NCBI RefSeq assembly: GCF_009910845.1
Contig: NZ_SIJB01000009.1
Location: 19,640 to 83,639, forward strand
From: Chengkuizengella marina
Lineage (GTDB): Bacteria; Bacillota; Bacilli; Paenibacillales; KCTC-33759
Length of the DNA: 64,000 nt
Reading direction: 5' to 3'
A program made the position numbers and the translations under genes. The notes below the pieces were generated by a model. That model saw only the letters and a list, made by a program, of their open reading frames with translations, searched no databases and had not been told where the DNA came from. Shown here one piece after another: positions 1 through 9,270 of this stretch; within the stretch, counting starts at the first letter, position 1, and each line of letters begins with the position of its first letter.

Positions 1-1
1 G

Positions 2-745
2 CGTCCTTTAATTATAAAATCAGGTAGCCGTCTTCGGTTTGGTAATGCTAAATCAGGATGCAGAGCTTATCTATCCGTAGTAGGTGGAATATCTGTGTCA
101 GAAGTTATGGAGAGCAGCAGTACAGATTTAAGAGCAGCTATTGGCGGGTATAAGGGACGTAAAATCAAATCGGGTGATGAGATTTCAATCCATCAACCTG
201 ATCCAATTAGGGGTACTAGAATAAAGTCCCTATTACAAAACATTACTACTAAATCTTTTATTCCTCTACCTTGGTATGTAAGTGAAAATAGTTTGCCAGC
301 TTATCAATCTCGGGTAGTCATTAGAGTCATGAAAGGAAGAGAGTTCGAGTTATTCCAAGATGAAAGTATAACTTCTCTATTGAGTAATACATTTACTATC
401 CATCCTCAATCAGACCGAATGGCTTACAGATTAAACGGCTCGCAAATTCAACTAAAGTCTGAACTAAATATGATTTCAGAAACGGTTACGATGGGAACGA
501 TTCAAGTACCACCAGATGGATTTCTTCGTATTTTATTAGCAGATCGACAAACGACAGGTGGTTATCCTAGAATTGCACAAGTGGCCACAGTAGACCTTCC
601 ATTAATTGCTCAATTAAAACCAGGAGACTCTTTAATATTTCAAGAGATTACTTTAGAAGAAGCAGAAACTCTCTATTTACAGCAAGAAAAAGACATTCAT
701 ATTTTAAAGCAAATGATTAGTGAACGTTGGAAAAGGGGGGAGTGA
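2..745 (+). CDS. pxpC: 5-oxoprolinase subunit C (PxpC/KipA family), 5' end missing
   Basis: Partial gene: the reading frame is open from base 2, so the true start lies before the window. The first residues in this frame (ending [12 protein letters not shown]) and the later [15 protein letters not shown] stretch are typical of the biotin-dependent-carboxylase-like KipA/PxpC family, whose C subunit works with PxpA and PxpB to cleave 5-oxoproline to glutamate using ATP. A GTG at 95 is internal, not a start. It overlaps no other gene and ends 1 base before the pxpA start, which supports one operon. Cytosolic. Confidence 0.9.
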   Translation, partial: RPLIIKSGSRLRFGNAKSGCRAYLSVVGGISVSEVMESSSTDLRAAIGGYKGRKIKSGDEISIHQPDPIRGTRIKSLLQNITTKSFIPLPWYVSENSLPAYQSRVVIRVMKGREFELFQDESITSLLSNTFTIHPQSDRMAYRLNGSQIQLKSELNMISETVTMGTIQVPPDGFLRILLADRQTTGGYPRIAQVATVDLPLIAQLKPGDSLIFQEITLEEAETLYLQQEKDIHILKQMISERWKRGE

Positions 746-746
746 A

Positions 747-1505
747 ATGTTTTCTATAGATATGAACTGTGATTTAGGAGAAAGCTTTGGTATATATTCT
801 ATAGGAATGGATGAAGAAGTATTAAAATTTGTGACCTCAGCAAATATAGCTTGTGGATTCCATGCCGGTGACCCAAGGACAATGCGAAAAACTGTTCAAT
901 TATGCGTGCAAAATAAAGTGGCAATTGGGGCTCATCCTGGGTTACAAGATTTACAAGGCTTTGGTCGTAGAAACATAGATATTACACCAGAAGAAGCCTA
1001 TGAACTTGTATTATATCAGATGGGTGCCTTAAGAGCATTTGTAAAAGCAGAGGGCGGGAGATTACATCATGTTAAACCACATGGTGCCTTATACAATATC
1101 GCTGCTAAAAATAGACCATTAGCAGATGCTATTGCAAAAGCCATTTATGATTTTGACAATCAGTTAGTTTTGTATGGTTTATCTGGAAGTGAATTAGTCA
1201 AAGCAGGTGAGCAGATCGGGTTACATTGCGCAAATGAGGTGTTTGTTGATCGAACCTATCAAGATGATGGCACATTAACACCACGAAATGAAAAAAATGC
1301 ACTTATTGAAGATGTTAATGAAGCAACGGTACAAGTATTATCAATGATTCAACAACAAAAAGTAAAAACCGTACTTGGGAAAGAAATAGGAATACATGTT
1401 GATACCATATGTGTTCATGGGGATGGATTGAAAGCACTGACTTTTGTTAAAATGATAAGAAAGAAATTACAAGACGAAGGTATACATATTAAATCAATAA
1501 AATAG
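747..1505 (+). CDS. pxpA: 5-oxoprolinase subunit A (PxpA, LamB/YcsF family)
   Basis: 252 aa, full length for the family. Family motifs are visible: [10 protein letters not shown] at residues 6-15, [11 protein letters not shown] at about 33-43, HPGLQD near 65 and VKPHGALYN near 115. The ATG at 747 is chosen because a G-rich ribosome binding site sits just before it; an in-frame GTG at 720 has no such site. Directly follows pxpC, so the two act together in 5-oxoproline (pyroglutamate) breakdown. PxpB is not seen and presumably lies upstream of the window. Confidence 0.95.
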   Translation: MFSIDMNCDLGESFGIYSIGMDEEVLKFVTSANIACGFHAGDPRTMRKTVQLCVQNKVAIGAHPGLQDLQGFGRRNIDITPEEAYELVLYQMGALRAFVKAEGGRLHHVKPHGALYNIAAKNRPLADAIAKAIYDFDNQLVLYGLSGSELVKAGEQIGLHCANEVFVDRTYQDDGTLTPRNEKNALIEDVNEATVQVLSMIQQQKVKTVLGKEIGIHVDTICVHGDGLKALTFVKMIRKKLQDEGIHIKSIK

Positions 1506-1559
1506 TAGCGAATATTTCGATATGTAAGAAGTATGCGAATTCAGAATGGAGAAAAAAAG

Positions 1560-1808
1560 ATGATTTCATTTATTAAATGGGCTTTTATATTTATAGTTTT
1601 ATATTTGATTTTTAAGATTGTTAAAAGTGCTATAAAAATAAAGCGAGTTTTTAATGGAGGTATAGGTTCGAGGCAAATTGATAAATGTCCGGCATGTGAA
1701 CAAATCATACAACTACCTAAAGGTGAAAGTGATGACCTGATCTGTCCAAAATGTAATTCAAAATTAGGACGGACAAGGGATGGGAAGTTACTTATTAAAG
1801 TTAACTAG
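1560..1808 (+). CDS. small membrane-anchored zinc-ribbon protein
   Basis: 82 aa from the ATG at 1560, which has GGAG 8 bases upstream; an ATG at 1533 in the same frame has no good site. The N-terminus is one hydrophobic helix (about residues 5-20), followed by a CPAC...CPKC zinc ribbon (CxxC pairs about 20 residues apart). The ribbon probably faces the cytosol. No function recognised. It follows pxpA by 54 bases and could be co-transcribed. Confidence 0.7.
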   Translation: MISFIKWAFIFIVLYLIFKIVKSAIKIKRVFNGGIGSRQIDKCPACEQIIQLPKGESDDLICPKCNSKLGRTRDGKLLIKVN

Positions 1809-1935
1809 ATTTATGTAAATGAAAGACAATACGTGACTATGAAAGGGGTTGAATAGGTACGAGTAACCTATATGCTTTTCTGTCTTAAGTGTTTATTCAA
1901 TGTAATAAAACTTAAAACAGAAAGAGGGAAATGAA

Positions 1936-2763
1936 ATGATATACGAGTTAAAACCAAAAGATTATGTAAAGATGAAGCCACTTTTAAAAGGATTACCAAA
2001 AAATCCAGTCATTAATGGAGTAATAGATAGAAACAATCTAGGGAGAATTTTTGTTGATCATAAGTATTCTCCGACTACTGCTTTAATATGGGCAAAAATG
2101 GAAATATTTAATTTAATAGGAGATAGTGAAAACCCTATTTTTAATTCTCAAATAGAGGATTTTATGATACATAGTATAAAACCAGAAGCACTTGCAATTG
2201 GTGACGATTGCTTGAATTTAGAATTGTATCCCTTTCAGACTTGGAATACAAATTTAAAAAACATTTTTAAAAACCAGCTAATGAAAGGGGAGAGAGTTCC
2301 TTTTAAATTTGAAAAGAATCGTTTTTCCTCAATGGACGTTAAAGCTATACCAGATGGATATCGTATTTTTAAAATTGACCCAAGTGTAATTAATTTAGAC
2401 AAAGAGAACGTTATTTTGAATGAGATTAAGAAATTTTGGGAGTCAATAGATACATTTTATAATACGGGATTTGGATATTGTGTACTAAAAGAAGATGAAG
2501 TGATTGGTACATGTATTTCAGCTTTTGTGAGTAATAATGAGTACGAAATTGGAATCAACACCTATAAACCAGAACATAGGGGTAAAGGACTTGCTACAGC
2601 TATGGCTAGTTTGTTTATTGAAGAATGTCTAAATAAAGGTGGGATTCCTCATTGGACGACTGAGCATTTTCGTATAGACTCCATCGCCATCGCGAATAAG
2701 CTAGGATTTAAGCAACTACCCAATTATCCAATGTATTTCCTTCCCTTTAAGGATTTAGTTTAA
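1936..2763 (+). CDS. GNAT family N-acetyltransferase
   Basis: 275 aa. The C-terminal third holds a GNAT acetyl-CoA site: YKPEHRGKGLATAM (motif A, around residues 210-223) followed by a helix and the sequence AIANKLGFK typical of the end of the fold. The N-terminal 130 residues are not obviously catalytic, as in two-domain GNATs. An AGAGGG site precedes the start. Substrate unknown. It stands alone. Confidence 0.8.
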   Translation: MIYELKPKDYVKMKPLLKGLPKNPVINGVIDRNNLGRIFVDHKYSPTTALIWAKMEIFNLIGDSENPIFNSQIEDFMIHSIKPEALAIGDDCLNLELYPFQTWNTNLKNIFKNQLMKGERVPFKFEKNRFSSMDVKAIPDGYRIFKIDPSVINLDKENVILNEIKKFWESIDTFYNTGFGYCVLKEDEVIGTCISAFVSNNEYEIGINTYKPEHRGKGLATAMASLFIEECLNKGGIPHWTTEHFRIDSIAIANKLGFKQLPNYPMYFLPFKDLV

Positions 2764-2807
2764 AAGAGGTTATTTTTAAAAATCAGCACATAATTTTAGT
2801 AATTAAA

Positions 2808-2847
2808 CCCAATCATATTGTACACTATATACACTTTTATGATTGGG
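2808..2847. repeat. perfect 9-bp inverted repeat with 22-base loop
   Basis: CCCAATCAT at 2808-2816 is matched by ATGATTGGG at 2839-2847. It lies between the GNAT gene and the antitoxin remnant. It has no T-run, so it is not a clear terminator; it could be an operator overlapping the promoter of the remnant. Confidence 0.5.
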
Positions 2848-2853
2848 TGTGAA

Positions 2854-2997
2854 ATGAGAAAAGAACAATTTTACTTAAATGAAGGGGTGTTTCATGTGAG
2901 GATACAACCAACATTAGATGATCTCTTAGAGAAAGTAACTATAGAAAATCGACATGATGAAATAGATTTAGGATCAGAAGGGAATGAATTAATTTAA
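2854..2997 (+). pseudogene. C-terminal remnant of a MazE-like antitoxin
   Basis: Short 47-aa frame. Residues 16-47 (IQPTLDDLLEKVT, ENRHDEIDLG, ending GNELI) match the C-terminal toxin-binding tail of MazE/ChpI-type antitoxins, which normally reads TLEELL...ENRHEEID.G.. The N-terminal AbrB-type DNA-binding domain is missing. No MazF-like toxin follows; the next gene is on the other strand. Likely a leftover of a toxin-antitoxin locus; alternatively a small expressed peptide. Confidence 0.55.
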
Positions 2998-3043
2998 TAG
3001 AAACATCTAAAGGTGGCAGTCTAGGTTTATGTTATTTCAATCT

Positions 3044-4219
3044 TCAACGCATATGCAAATGATGTACAATAAACTCCCGGAATTCTACTAATTTTCCATC
3101 AGAATCAAACATCGCTTGTGCCTGAACTTTACTTCCTCCACCCTTGCCATCAAAATGCTTTAAATGCTCTTTAAAGAGAGCTCCACAATCTAAAGAAAAT
3201 TCTCCACTTTGTGCAAGTAATAATCGTTTTTCACTTTTAGAACTAAATACCGCAATACATTTAGTTTGAGAAATTATCATTTTTGTAATGAGTTGTAAAT
3301 CCTTCATATGGTATTCATCAAAGGATTGAACAATCAAATGATCATTTTTTTCTTTGATCAGTTGTGTTGCTAATGAAGAAAATAACTTCTCTTTTGTTTC
3401 ATTTAGTTGTTTTTGGAGTTGTTTTTGATCGACTTCTATTTGCTCAAGTCTTGCTAACAGCGTATCTCGATTTGCATTTAATTTAGCTCCTGCAGACATT
3501 AAAACTTGATGTGTTGCATTATAATCCCCTAACGCTCTTATCCCACACTTAAAATAAAGGCGAATTCCACCTTTGTGTTTTTCTGTTTTTAATATTTTCA
3601 AGATTCCAATTTGTCCCGTTGATTCTACATGTGTTCCACAGCAGGCAGATGTATCGATACCATCTATTTCTACAATTCGGATATCTTCATCTACCTGTGG
3701 TGTTTTTCGTAATGGAAGTTTTGAAAGATCATCTTTTCCAACTGTATAGGTTTTAACCGGTCTATTTTCATAAATGTATAAATTCGTTTGATGTTCGATA
3801 TGATCTAGTTGTTCTTTAGATAAATGCTGTACATCCAAGTCAATGGTTACGGTATCTACTCCAAGATGGAAACTGACGGTATGTGCATCATACAATTCAA
3901 TACATGCAGCTGATAAAAGGTGTTGTCCTGTATGGTGCTGCATATGTTCAAAACGGCGTTGCCAATCAATTTCACATATTAAAAGATCTTCTTCAGGTAA
4001 TTCATCAACTGTATGATAAATGACTCCGTCTTTCTCCTGGACTTCTAATATGTGAATTCCATTGATTGTTCCTGTATCAGCAGGTTGTCCTCCCCCTTCA
4101 GGGTAAAAAGCAGTTTCTTCTAACTGTATGATGTATTGATTGTTTAATTCTGTTACCTCTTTTATATTTGTTTCCCACGTTTTTATAAATGGATTAGAGT
4201 AATAAAGTTTATTTGACAT
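3044..4219 (-). CDS. AlaX-type alanyl-tRNA editing protein with DHHA1 domain
   Basis: 391 aa. The editing-domain zinc ligands are present: HHTGQH (H96, H100) and CCGTH (C193/C194, H197). This trans-editing family hydrolyses mischarged Ser- or Gly-tRNA(Ala). After the editing domain comes a coiled coil (about 240-290) and a C-terminal DHHA1 domain with the glycine-rich DGKGGGSKVQAQ near residue 355, so it is the long AlaX-L form. AGGAG precedes the start. Single gene on the minus strand. Confidence 0.92.
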   Translation of the reverse strand: MSNKLYYSNPFIKTWETNIKEVTELNNQYIIQLEETAFYPEGGGQPADTGTINGIHILEVQEKDGVIYHTVDELPEEDLLICEIDWQRRFEHMQHHTGQHLLSAACIELYDAHTVSFHLGVDTVTIDLDVQHLSKEQLDHIEHQTNLYIYENRPVKTYTVGKDDLSKLPLRKTPQVDEDIRIVEIDGIDTSACCGTHVESTGQIGILKILKTEKHKGGIRLYFKCGIRALGDYNATHQVLMSAGAKLNANRDTLLARLEQIEVDQKQLQKQLNETKEKLFSSLATQLIKEKNDHLIVQSFDEYHMKDLQLITKMIISQTKCIAVFSSKSEKRLLLAQSGEFSLDCGALFKEHLKHFDGKGGGSKVQAQAMFDSDGKLVEFREFIVHHLHMR

Positions 4220-4486
4220 CCTGAACTCCTATTCACTATAGATTTAATTGAACTTATAAACATAATGCTATTTTACAGTAGATGTGAGTATTAAGTCTAA
4301 GATTTGTATGAATCATTTATTGAAATCACTTTCATTTAAGGGTTGCATCTCTGTGTTTTTTTGTACGCCAAACATGAAGAAATCCTCAGTCTAAAGTTGT
4401 AGTTTTATTCATCCTATTACCCGATGTGATAAATACAATCATAAAGTAAGATTTTTATATACGTTATCTACTAGGGGGAACTCATA

Positions 4487-5431
4487 ATGAAACAAAACAA
4501 TACATTACCGATTATGGCTGGTTTATTAGGAGCTATTATTGTAGGGTTAAGTTTTTTATTTTTAAAAAATATAGTAAGCGAAGCTTCAGCACTATCTATA
4601 TTATCCTACCGTTTTACAATCGCTTTTATGGCGATGACGATTTTCATTTTATTCAAGATAATAAAAGTCAACTTTAGGAACAAACCTGTACTACCGCTGA
4701 TTTTGTTTTCACTCATTCAACCTGTGCTTGCCTTTTCTTTTCAAACGTATGGCATGAAGTATGCTACATCAAGTGAAGCAGGTATTATCACTTCCTTGCT
4801 TCCGATTTTTGTTATGGTATTTGCTTCATTATTTTTAAAAGAAAGTACGTCGCTGATTCAAAAAGGATCTATTTTACTTTCAGCAGGTGGTGTAATATAT
4901 ATTGGTTTCATGAGTGGTGTAGAAGGGGAATCAAACCTCATTGGATTCATTCTTATTCTTTTATCTGTTATATCGATGGCATTTTATTCTATTCTTGCTC
5001 GCAAATACTCAAAGCAATTTTCTCCTTTAGAGTTGACTTTTGCCATGATGGGTATAGGTATGGTCATGTTTAATTTTATTTTGTTTGTGTCTCCAGATAA
5101 AGCAGATTTTTCTTTAATTTTAGAGCCATACTTTATGTTATCTATTTTGTATTTAGGGGTTTTTGCATCTGTGATCTCTTCATTTTTAACAAATTATATG
5201 ATTGCAAAAATAGGAGCATCTCAATCAGGTGTCTTTGTAAATCTTTCAACAATAGTAAGTATTATCGCAGGGGTTTTCATATTAAACGAAGCTTTTTACT
5301 CGTATCATCTGATTGGTACAATGTTAATTATTATTGGGGTTATAGGAGCTAATATGAAACATGCTAACAATAAATCATTTTCTAACAAAAGTAATAACGT
5401 AATCCGTGGTATTATTATAAAAAATGAATGA
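4487..5431 (+). CDS. EamA/DMT family transporter
   Basis: 314 aa with about ten hydrophobic segments in two repeated halves, each ending in the drug/metabolite-transporter pattern (TSSEAGIITSLLPIF in the first half, SQSGVFVNLSTIVSI in the second). Integral membrane exporter; the substrate cannot be read from sequence. A GGGGGAA site precedes the ATG. The 267 bases upstream hold no gene. Confidence 0.88.
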   Translation: MKQNNTLPIMAGLLGAIIVGLSFLFLKNIVSEASALSILSYRFTIAFMAMTIFILFKIIKVNFRNKPVLPLILFSLIQPVLAFSFQTYGMKYATSSEAGIITSLLPIFVMVFASLFLKESTSLIQKGSILLSAGGVIYIGFMSGVEGESNLIGFILILLSVISMAFYSILARKYSKQFSPLELTFAMMGIGMVMFNFILFVSPDKADFSLILEPYFMLSILYLGVFASVISSFLTNYMIAKIGASQSGVFVNLSTIVSIIAGVFILNEAFYSYHLIGTMLIIIGVIGANMKHANNKSFSNKSNNVIRGIIIKNE

Positions 5432-5518
5432 TCTAGATAATTCGTATAGTCACTTAAAATGAACTTCTTGTTAAATGTATTGTATTTTAATCTAAATATG
5501 GGTTATGGAGCGGTTGAT

Positions 5519-6370
5519 ATGAATAAACAAAAAACACCAGATTGGGTTTTTCAATATTTAAAAAAGTTGCATTTAACAATACCAGAATCTGCTTCATATG
5601 AGTTTTTGGAACTGTTTTGTAAGAGGCATCTTTCAATGTTACCTTTTGAAAATGTAAGTAAATTACTTGATTTTTCTGATTGTAAAACAAATCAGTATTA
5701 CGTTCCCCCAGTAGAAAAATATGTAGAGAATTTATTCAATGATTTTGGAGGAACTTGCATGGTATTAAATCCTTATGCTCAAAAATTGTTATCTTGTATA
5801 GGTTATGATTGTGATCTAGTACTGTTGGGTTCAGGTCATACCGCTATTTTAGTGAAATTACCTGAATTTCCATCTGAACGATTATTTATGGATTTTGGTG
5901 GGGCTGCGCCAATTTTTAGACCAGTGAGATTTGAAAATAGAAAAAATTCTTCAACTTATGGACCAGATGAAATTCAAATACTTCCAGATGAAGAACAAGA
6001 AGGTTATTATCGTTTTACTAGATATCGTAACGGCAACTTTGTAAATAATTCTTGGATTTTTAATCCAGATACCGTTTGTTCTGCTCAAGATCTTAATAAG
6101 GTTATAAAAAACTCTTTTAAAAAGGATGCTTTTTTTATGTCGAAACTTCGTGTAGATCTATTTCAAATAAAAAAAGGGAGAACATTATCTCTAAATAATA
6201 ATAAACTTACCATTAGAACTTTAGATTTAAGAGAGAATGAAATAAAGTTGAGCAATATAGAGGAAATAGAAAGTGTAATCCATAAAGAATTTTCTTTGCA
6301 CAAGCTTCCTGTGAGAAGAGCTATAAAAGTGTTAAATGAATTAGATATAGATATTTTTCAAGAGAATTAA
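5519..6370 (+). CDS. arylamine N-acetyltransferase family protein
   Basis: 283 aa from the ATG at 5519, chosen because GGAG lies 8 bases upstream; a frame-start at 5459 has none. The Cys-His-Asp triad of NAT enzymes is visible: GGTC (C80), GHTAI (H107) and MDFGG (D125). The N-terminal LPFENVSKL also fits the family. It moves acetyl or acyl groups from CoA to arylamines or, in biosynthetic relatives, closes macrolactams. Follows the DMT transporter by 87 bases on the same strand. Confidence 0.88.
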   Translation: MNKQKTPDWVFQYLKKLHLTIPESASYEFLELFCKRHLSMLPFENVSKLLDFSDCKTNQYYVPPVEKYVENLFNDFGGTCMVLNPYAQKLLSCIGYDCDLVLLGSGHTAILVKLPEFPSERLFMDFGGAAPIFRPVRFENRKNSSTYGPDEIQILPDEEQEGYYRFTRYRNGNFVNNSWIFNPDTVCSAQDLNKVIKNSFKKDAFFMSKLRVDLFQIKKGRTLSLNNNKLTIRTLDLRENEIKLSNIEEIESVIHKEFSLHKLPVRRAIKVLNELDIDIFQEN

Positions 6371-6700
6371 TGATCCAAGGAATGCTACACTAATATGAGA
6401 TATTTCAAGTTATTTCTTACACTCTTATCATTATTTTACTTCTGTTGACTTTTACTGAAAGATATGTTACTTTGTAAAAGTTGTTGCTTTAAACCTCAGA
6501 TTGTTCCTCATTAGGTATTTTTCCTCACCATATGATTCAAATTCTCATAACCCTAATAGAGTTTGTAAGTATTACTGATTCACACTGGCGCGGTCATCGG
6601 AGCCGCAAGGACAAAAGAGAGGTAGGGCTTTTGTTGTTTTAGGATATACAAAAAAATGAATGGTACGCATTTTAACATATATGGAACTAGGCAACACACA
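6371..6700. other. gene-poor interval
   Basis: No credible gene. A short GC-richer patch at about 6580-6640 stands out from its A+T-rich surroundings but reads as no recognisable protein. Confidence 0.4.
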
Positions 6701-6746
6701 AAAGCTGATGTTCATACTTTGAAAGTATGAAACGTCAGCTTTTTTA
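6701..6746. terminator. strong hairpin terminator, T-run on both sides
   Basis: AAAGCTGAtGTTCATACTTT pairs with its near-perfect complement ending in CAGCTTTTTT. A-run upstream and T-run downstream let it work both ways, between the plus-strand NAT gene and the minus-strand MerR gene. Confidence 0.8.
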
Positions 6747-6759
6747 TTTTGGATATGAA

Positions 6760-6787
6760 GAAAACCATTCATAATTGAATGGTTTTC
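6760..6787 (-). terminator. second hairpin after the MerR gene
   Basis: Perfect 11-bp stem GAAAACCATTC / GAATGGTTTTC with a 6-base loop, 47 bases past the MerR stop codon. There is no T-run, so activity is uncertain. Confidence 0.45.
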
Positions 6788-6833
6788 ATGGTTTGGTTCT
6801 GTTGTTTTATCTGAAAGTGATTTCCTTTGTGGA

Positions 6834-7592
6834 TCAATCAGTGTGCTTATCACAGTAGACATGCATAGCTTGTTTCATAAACTCAGCCAATCCATCTTTG
6901 TTCTTATCGATATTGTTCGTAAACCGTACATCTGCAACGTACATATCTCCAAGCCCTCTAAAGACGTCTATCGTACATTCGTAATAGTACTTCGTAATGT
7001 GCTGTCTCCATTCATGAATAGCTTTTTGAGCTTGTTCATCCTCTGGTCCAAATTCCATTCTTGATGCTAGTTTGTTATAGATGCCATTTGCCTCTTCAGT
7101 GATGTTTTTCCAATCTTCTTTTGTATAGTTTTTCGTTTTCTGTATAGTTTTTTCATAACTTTCACCGTATTTTTGTTTCGCTTCTTCAGCATATTTTGCT
7201 TGATGTTCTTCAATTTCTTTCATGTCAAACCCGTTAAACATCTCTTTGTTTTCCATTTTAATTCCTCCTTCAATCGACGCTAACGTTTTATTCACCGTTT
7301 TAATCATTTTCTCGATACGGTTTTTCTTTTTTAATAACACTTCTTTGTGAGTTTTAAGTGCTTTTTTTCTATCAAAGTCAGGTCGATCTAAAATTTCTTT
7401 AATTTCCTGCAAACTAAAATCCATTTCTTTAAAAAACAAGATTTGCTGCAGTCTTTCGAGGTTTTGATCCGTATAAAGTCGATATCCGGACGGAGTTGTT
7501 GTTTCAGGTTCAAGCAGACCAATGCGATCATAGTGGTGAAGCGTGCGCACACTTACACCGACAATGCTTGAAACTTCTTTTACTTTATACAT
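6834..7592 (-). CDS. MerR family regulator with TipAS drug-binding domain (Mta-like)
   Basis: 252 aa. Residues 1-70 are a MerR winged helix (YKVKEVSSIVGVSVRTLHHYD), 75-110 the dimerisation coiled coil, and about 125-245 a TipAS domain (DWKNITEEANGIYNKLA, HEWRQHITKYYYE). TipAL/Mta-type proteins bind hydrophobic drugs and activate multidrug efflux promoters, including their own. No efflux pump is next to it. GGAGGT precedes the start, and the upstream promoter has the long spacer that MerR proteins act on. Confidence 0.92.
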   Translation of the reverse strand: MYKVKEVSSIVGVSVRTLHHYDRIGLLEPETTTPSGYRLYTDQNLERLQQILFFKEMDFSLQEIKEILDRPDFDRKKALKTHKEVLLKKKNRIEKMIKTVNKTLASIEGGIKMENKEMFNGFDMKEIEEHQAKYAEEAKQKYGESYEKTIQKTKNYTKEDWKNITEEANGIYNKLASRMEFGPEDEQAQKAIHEWRQHITKYYYECTIDVFRGLGDMYVADVRFTNNIDKNKDGLAEFMKQAMHVYCDKHTD

Positions 7593-7612
7593 GATGTATC
7601 ACCTCCAAATTT

Positions 7613-7643
7613 ATCGTAATCTATGACGTATGGTTAGAGTCAA
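7613..7643 (-). promoter_or_regulatory. MerR-type promoter with 19-bp spacer
   Basis: On the minus strand a -35 TTGACT (7638-7643) and -10 TACGAT (7613-7618) are 19 bp apart. This over-long spacing is the hallmark of promoters remodelled by MerR proteins, so the gene is probably autoregulated. Confidence 0.6.
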
Positions 7644-7747
7644 CAAAAAAATTAAAAATAAATTATAGCTAAATCTTTCATCATCTAGGATGGTTTTATT
7701 GCTTTAAATAATATATTATTTTCTTAAATACAAAGAAGGGGGAGAGT

Positions 7748-8204
7748 ATGAATAAAAAAGATTCTTTTTGTTAGTCCAATGGTACTTGTTCTAGTGATAC
7801 TTTTTATATTTTTAATATCAATTATTCCCTTTATTATAATCCTCACAAGCGGAGCTAGTTTCTTTATTAAATTTGTAATTATGGTAACATGGCTATTATT
7901 AGCGATTGTTTATTTTTACTTCATAGCTTTAGATAGAAAAATTATTTTAAGCGATGAAGGTATTATGTATACTTCTTTGTTGAGAAAATATCAGATGAAG
8001 TGGGAAGAAGTTGAAGAAATAGGTGTTGTAAACTATGGACCGTATCCAGTTAGTACTACAGCCACTTTTTTGTGTATATCAAAAGAAAGAGGGCGTGCTG
8101 GAAGACTGATATTGAATTTATCAAAGGATTGTATATATATCAAATATAGAAAGTCATTAATTCCTCTACTGAGGAAATACTGGAGAGGAGAAATACAAAC
8201 TTAA
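7748..8204 (+). pseudogene. small membrane protein (PH-like), 5' frameshift in an A-run
   Basis: A good start (ATG 7748 after GAAGGGGGAGAG) enters a frame that stops after eight codons. Skipping one base of the six-A run at 7753-7758 joins it to the open frame that runs to 8204, giving MNKKILFVSP and then two hydrophobic helices (about residues 10-60) and a soluble C-terminal half resembling the bacterial PH-like domain of small membrane proteins. The downstream frame alone would start at ATG 7779 without a ribosome binding site. So this is a frameshifted gene, a sequence error, or a slippage-dependent one. Confidence 0.6.
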
Positions 8205-8307
8205 TTGTTTGTATAAATTCAGAACTTTTATATAAGAATATGGGAACAAGGATGAATAGACCGCCTTTATTTTATTAAAAAGAAGCGGTCTAAATTTAAA
8301 GTTAACA

Positions 8308-9237
8308 TTATTCTTCTTGCTTTTCATCCTTCCAAGCCTGTGGATGATGATCACTTATATATTGAACAGCAGCTGCATTGGATTCAACTTGTTTTACATT
8401 TTTGCAACCTGGAATGACAGTTGTGACTGCTGGATGTTTAAGACACCATGCTAATGCCCATTGTGCCATGTCCATCTTTTCAGGAACTTCATATTGTTTG
8501 ATTTCCTCAACGATCTTCAGTCGATCATCTCGATCTGTATGTCGATGTCTAACGTCTGTCTGACCGAATTCAGCACCAGGTTTATATTTTCCACTTAAAT
8601 AACCACTGGCTAATGGAACTCTGGCTAATACACCAAGGTCTTGTTCTTCACAAGAAGGGAATACCTCTTTTTCTGGTTTTCGATCTAAACGATTATAGAC
8701 AACCTGAATCGCTTTTGCGTTTACTATTGTTGCATTTTTCGTTTGATGTATGTTTTCATTGCTGCCGATAGAAATTCCAAGATGGCGAATTTTCCCTGCT
8801 TGTACTTGTTTGTCTAAGGCTGTCCACAATTCATCATTATCAAAGTATTCATCTGAACCAGAGTGGAATTGATACAGATCAATATAATCTGTTTGAAGAG
8901 CCTTTAAAGAATCTTCCAACTGTTTGATGACTTGATCTGCACTCCAAACTTGATCACGTTCAAATAAACCATTAAATTTATGTCCAAATTTAGTTGCGAC
9001 AACCCAATTTTCACGTTTTTCATTTTTTAAATATTTTCCAATTAATGATTCCGATAAATGATCACCATAACATTCAGCTGTATCGATAAGATTGATGCCA
9101 ACCTCTTTTGCTTTTTCTAAGATTTGTGCTGCATCTTGCTCGGTATAGGTTTCACCCCATTCGCCACCAAATTGCCATGTCCCTACTCCAATAATGGATA
9201 CTTTTAAATCCGTTTTTCCAAGACGACGATATTTCAT
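8308..9237 (-). CDS. aldo/keto reductase
   Basis: 309 aa from the ATG at 9237, which has GGAG 9 bases upstream (a start at 9261 is possible but weaker). The catalytic tetrad is present: D52 and Y57 in LIDTAECYG, K83 in ATKFG, H125 in QFHSG. A (beta/alpha)8 NADPH-dependent reductase of carbonyl compounds, cytosolic. Closest in style to YhdN/IolS-like general-stress AKRs. It lies 33 bases past the FAD monooxygenase on the same strand, so the two may share a transcript. Confidence 0.9.
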   Translation of the reverse strand: MKYRRLGKTDLKVSIIGVGTWQFGGEWGETYTEQDAAQILEKAKEVGINLIDTAECYGDHLSESLIGKYLKNEKRENWVVATKFGHKFNGLFERDQVWSADQVIKQLEDSLKALQTDYIDLYQFHSGSDEYFDNDELWTALDKQVQAGKIRHLGISIGSNENIHQTKNATIVNAKAIQVVYNRLDRKPEKEVFPSCEEQDLGVLARVPLASGYLSGKYKPGAEFGQTDVRHRHTDRDDRLKIVEEIKQYEVPEKMDMAQWALAWCLKHPAVTTVIPGCKNVKQVESNAAAVQYISDHHPQAWKDEKQEE

Positions 9238-9270
9238 GTATTTTCTCTCCTTTAAATACAAAGATTATAG

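Noticed and set aside
6572..6862. 96-codon minus-strand frame beside the MerR gene
   Set aside because: It runs across two terminator hairpins and overlaps the end of the MerR gene in another frame; no ribosome binding site; protein not credible.
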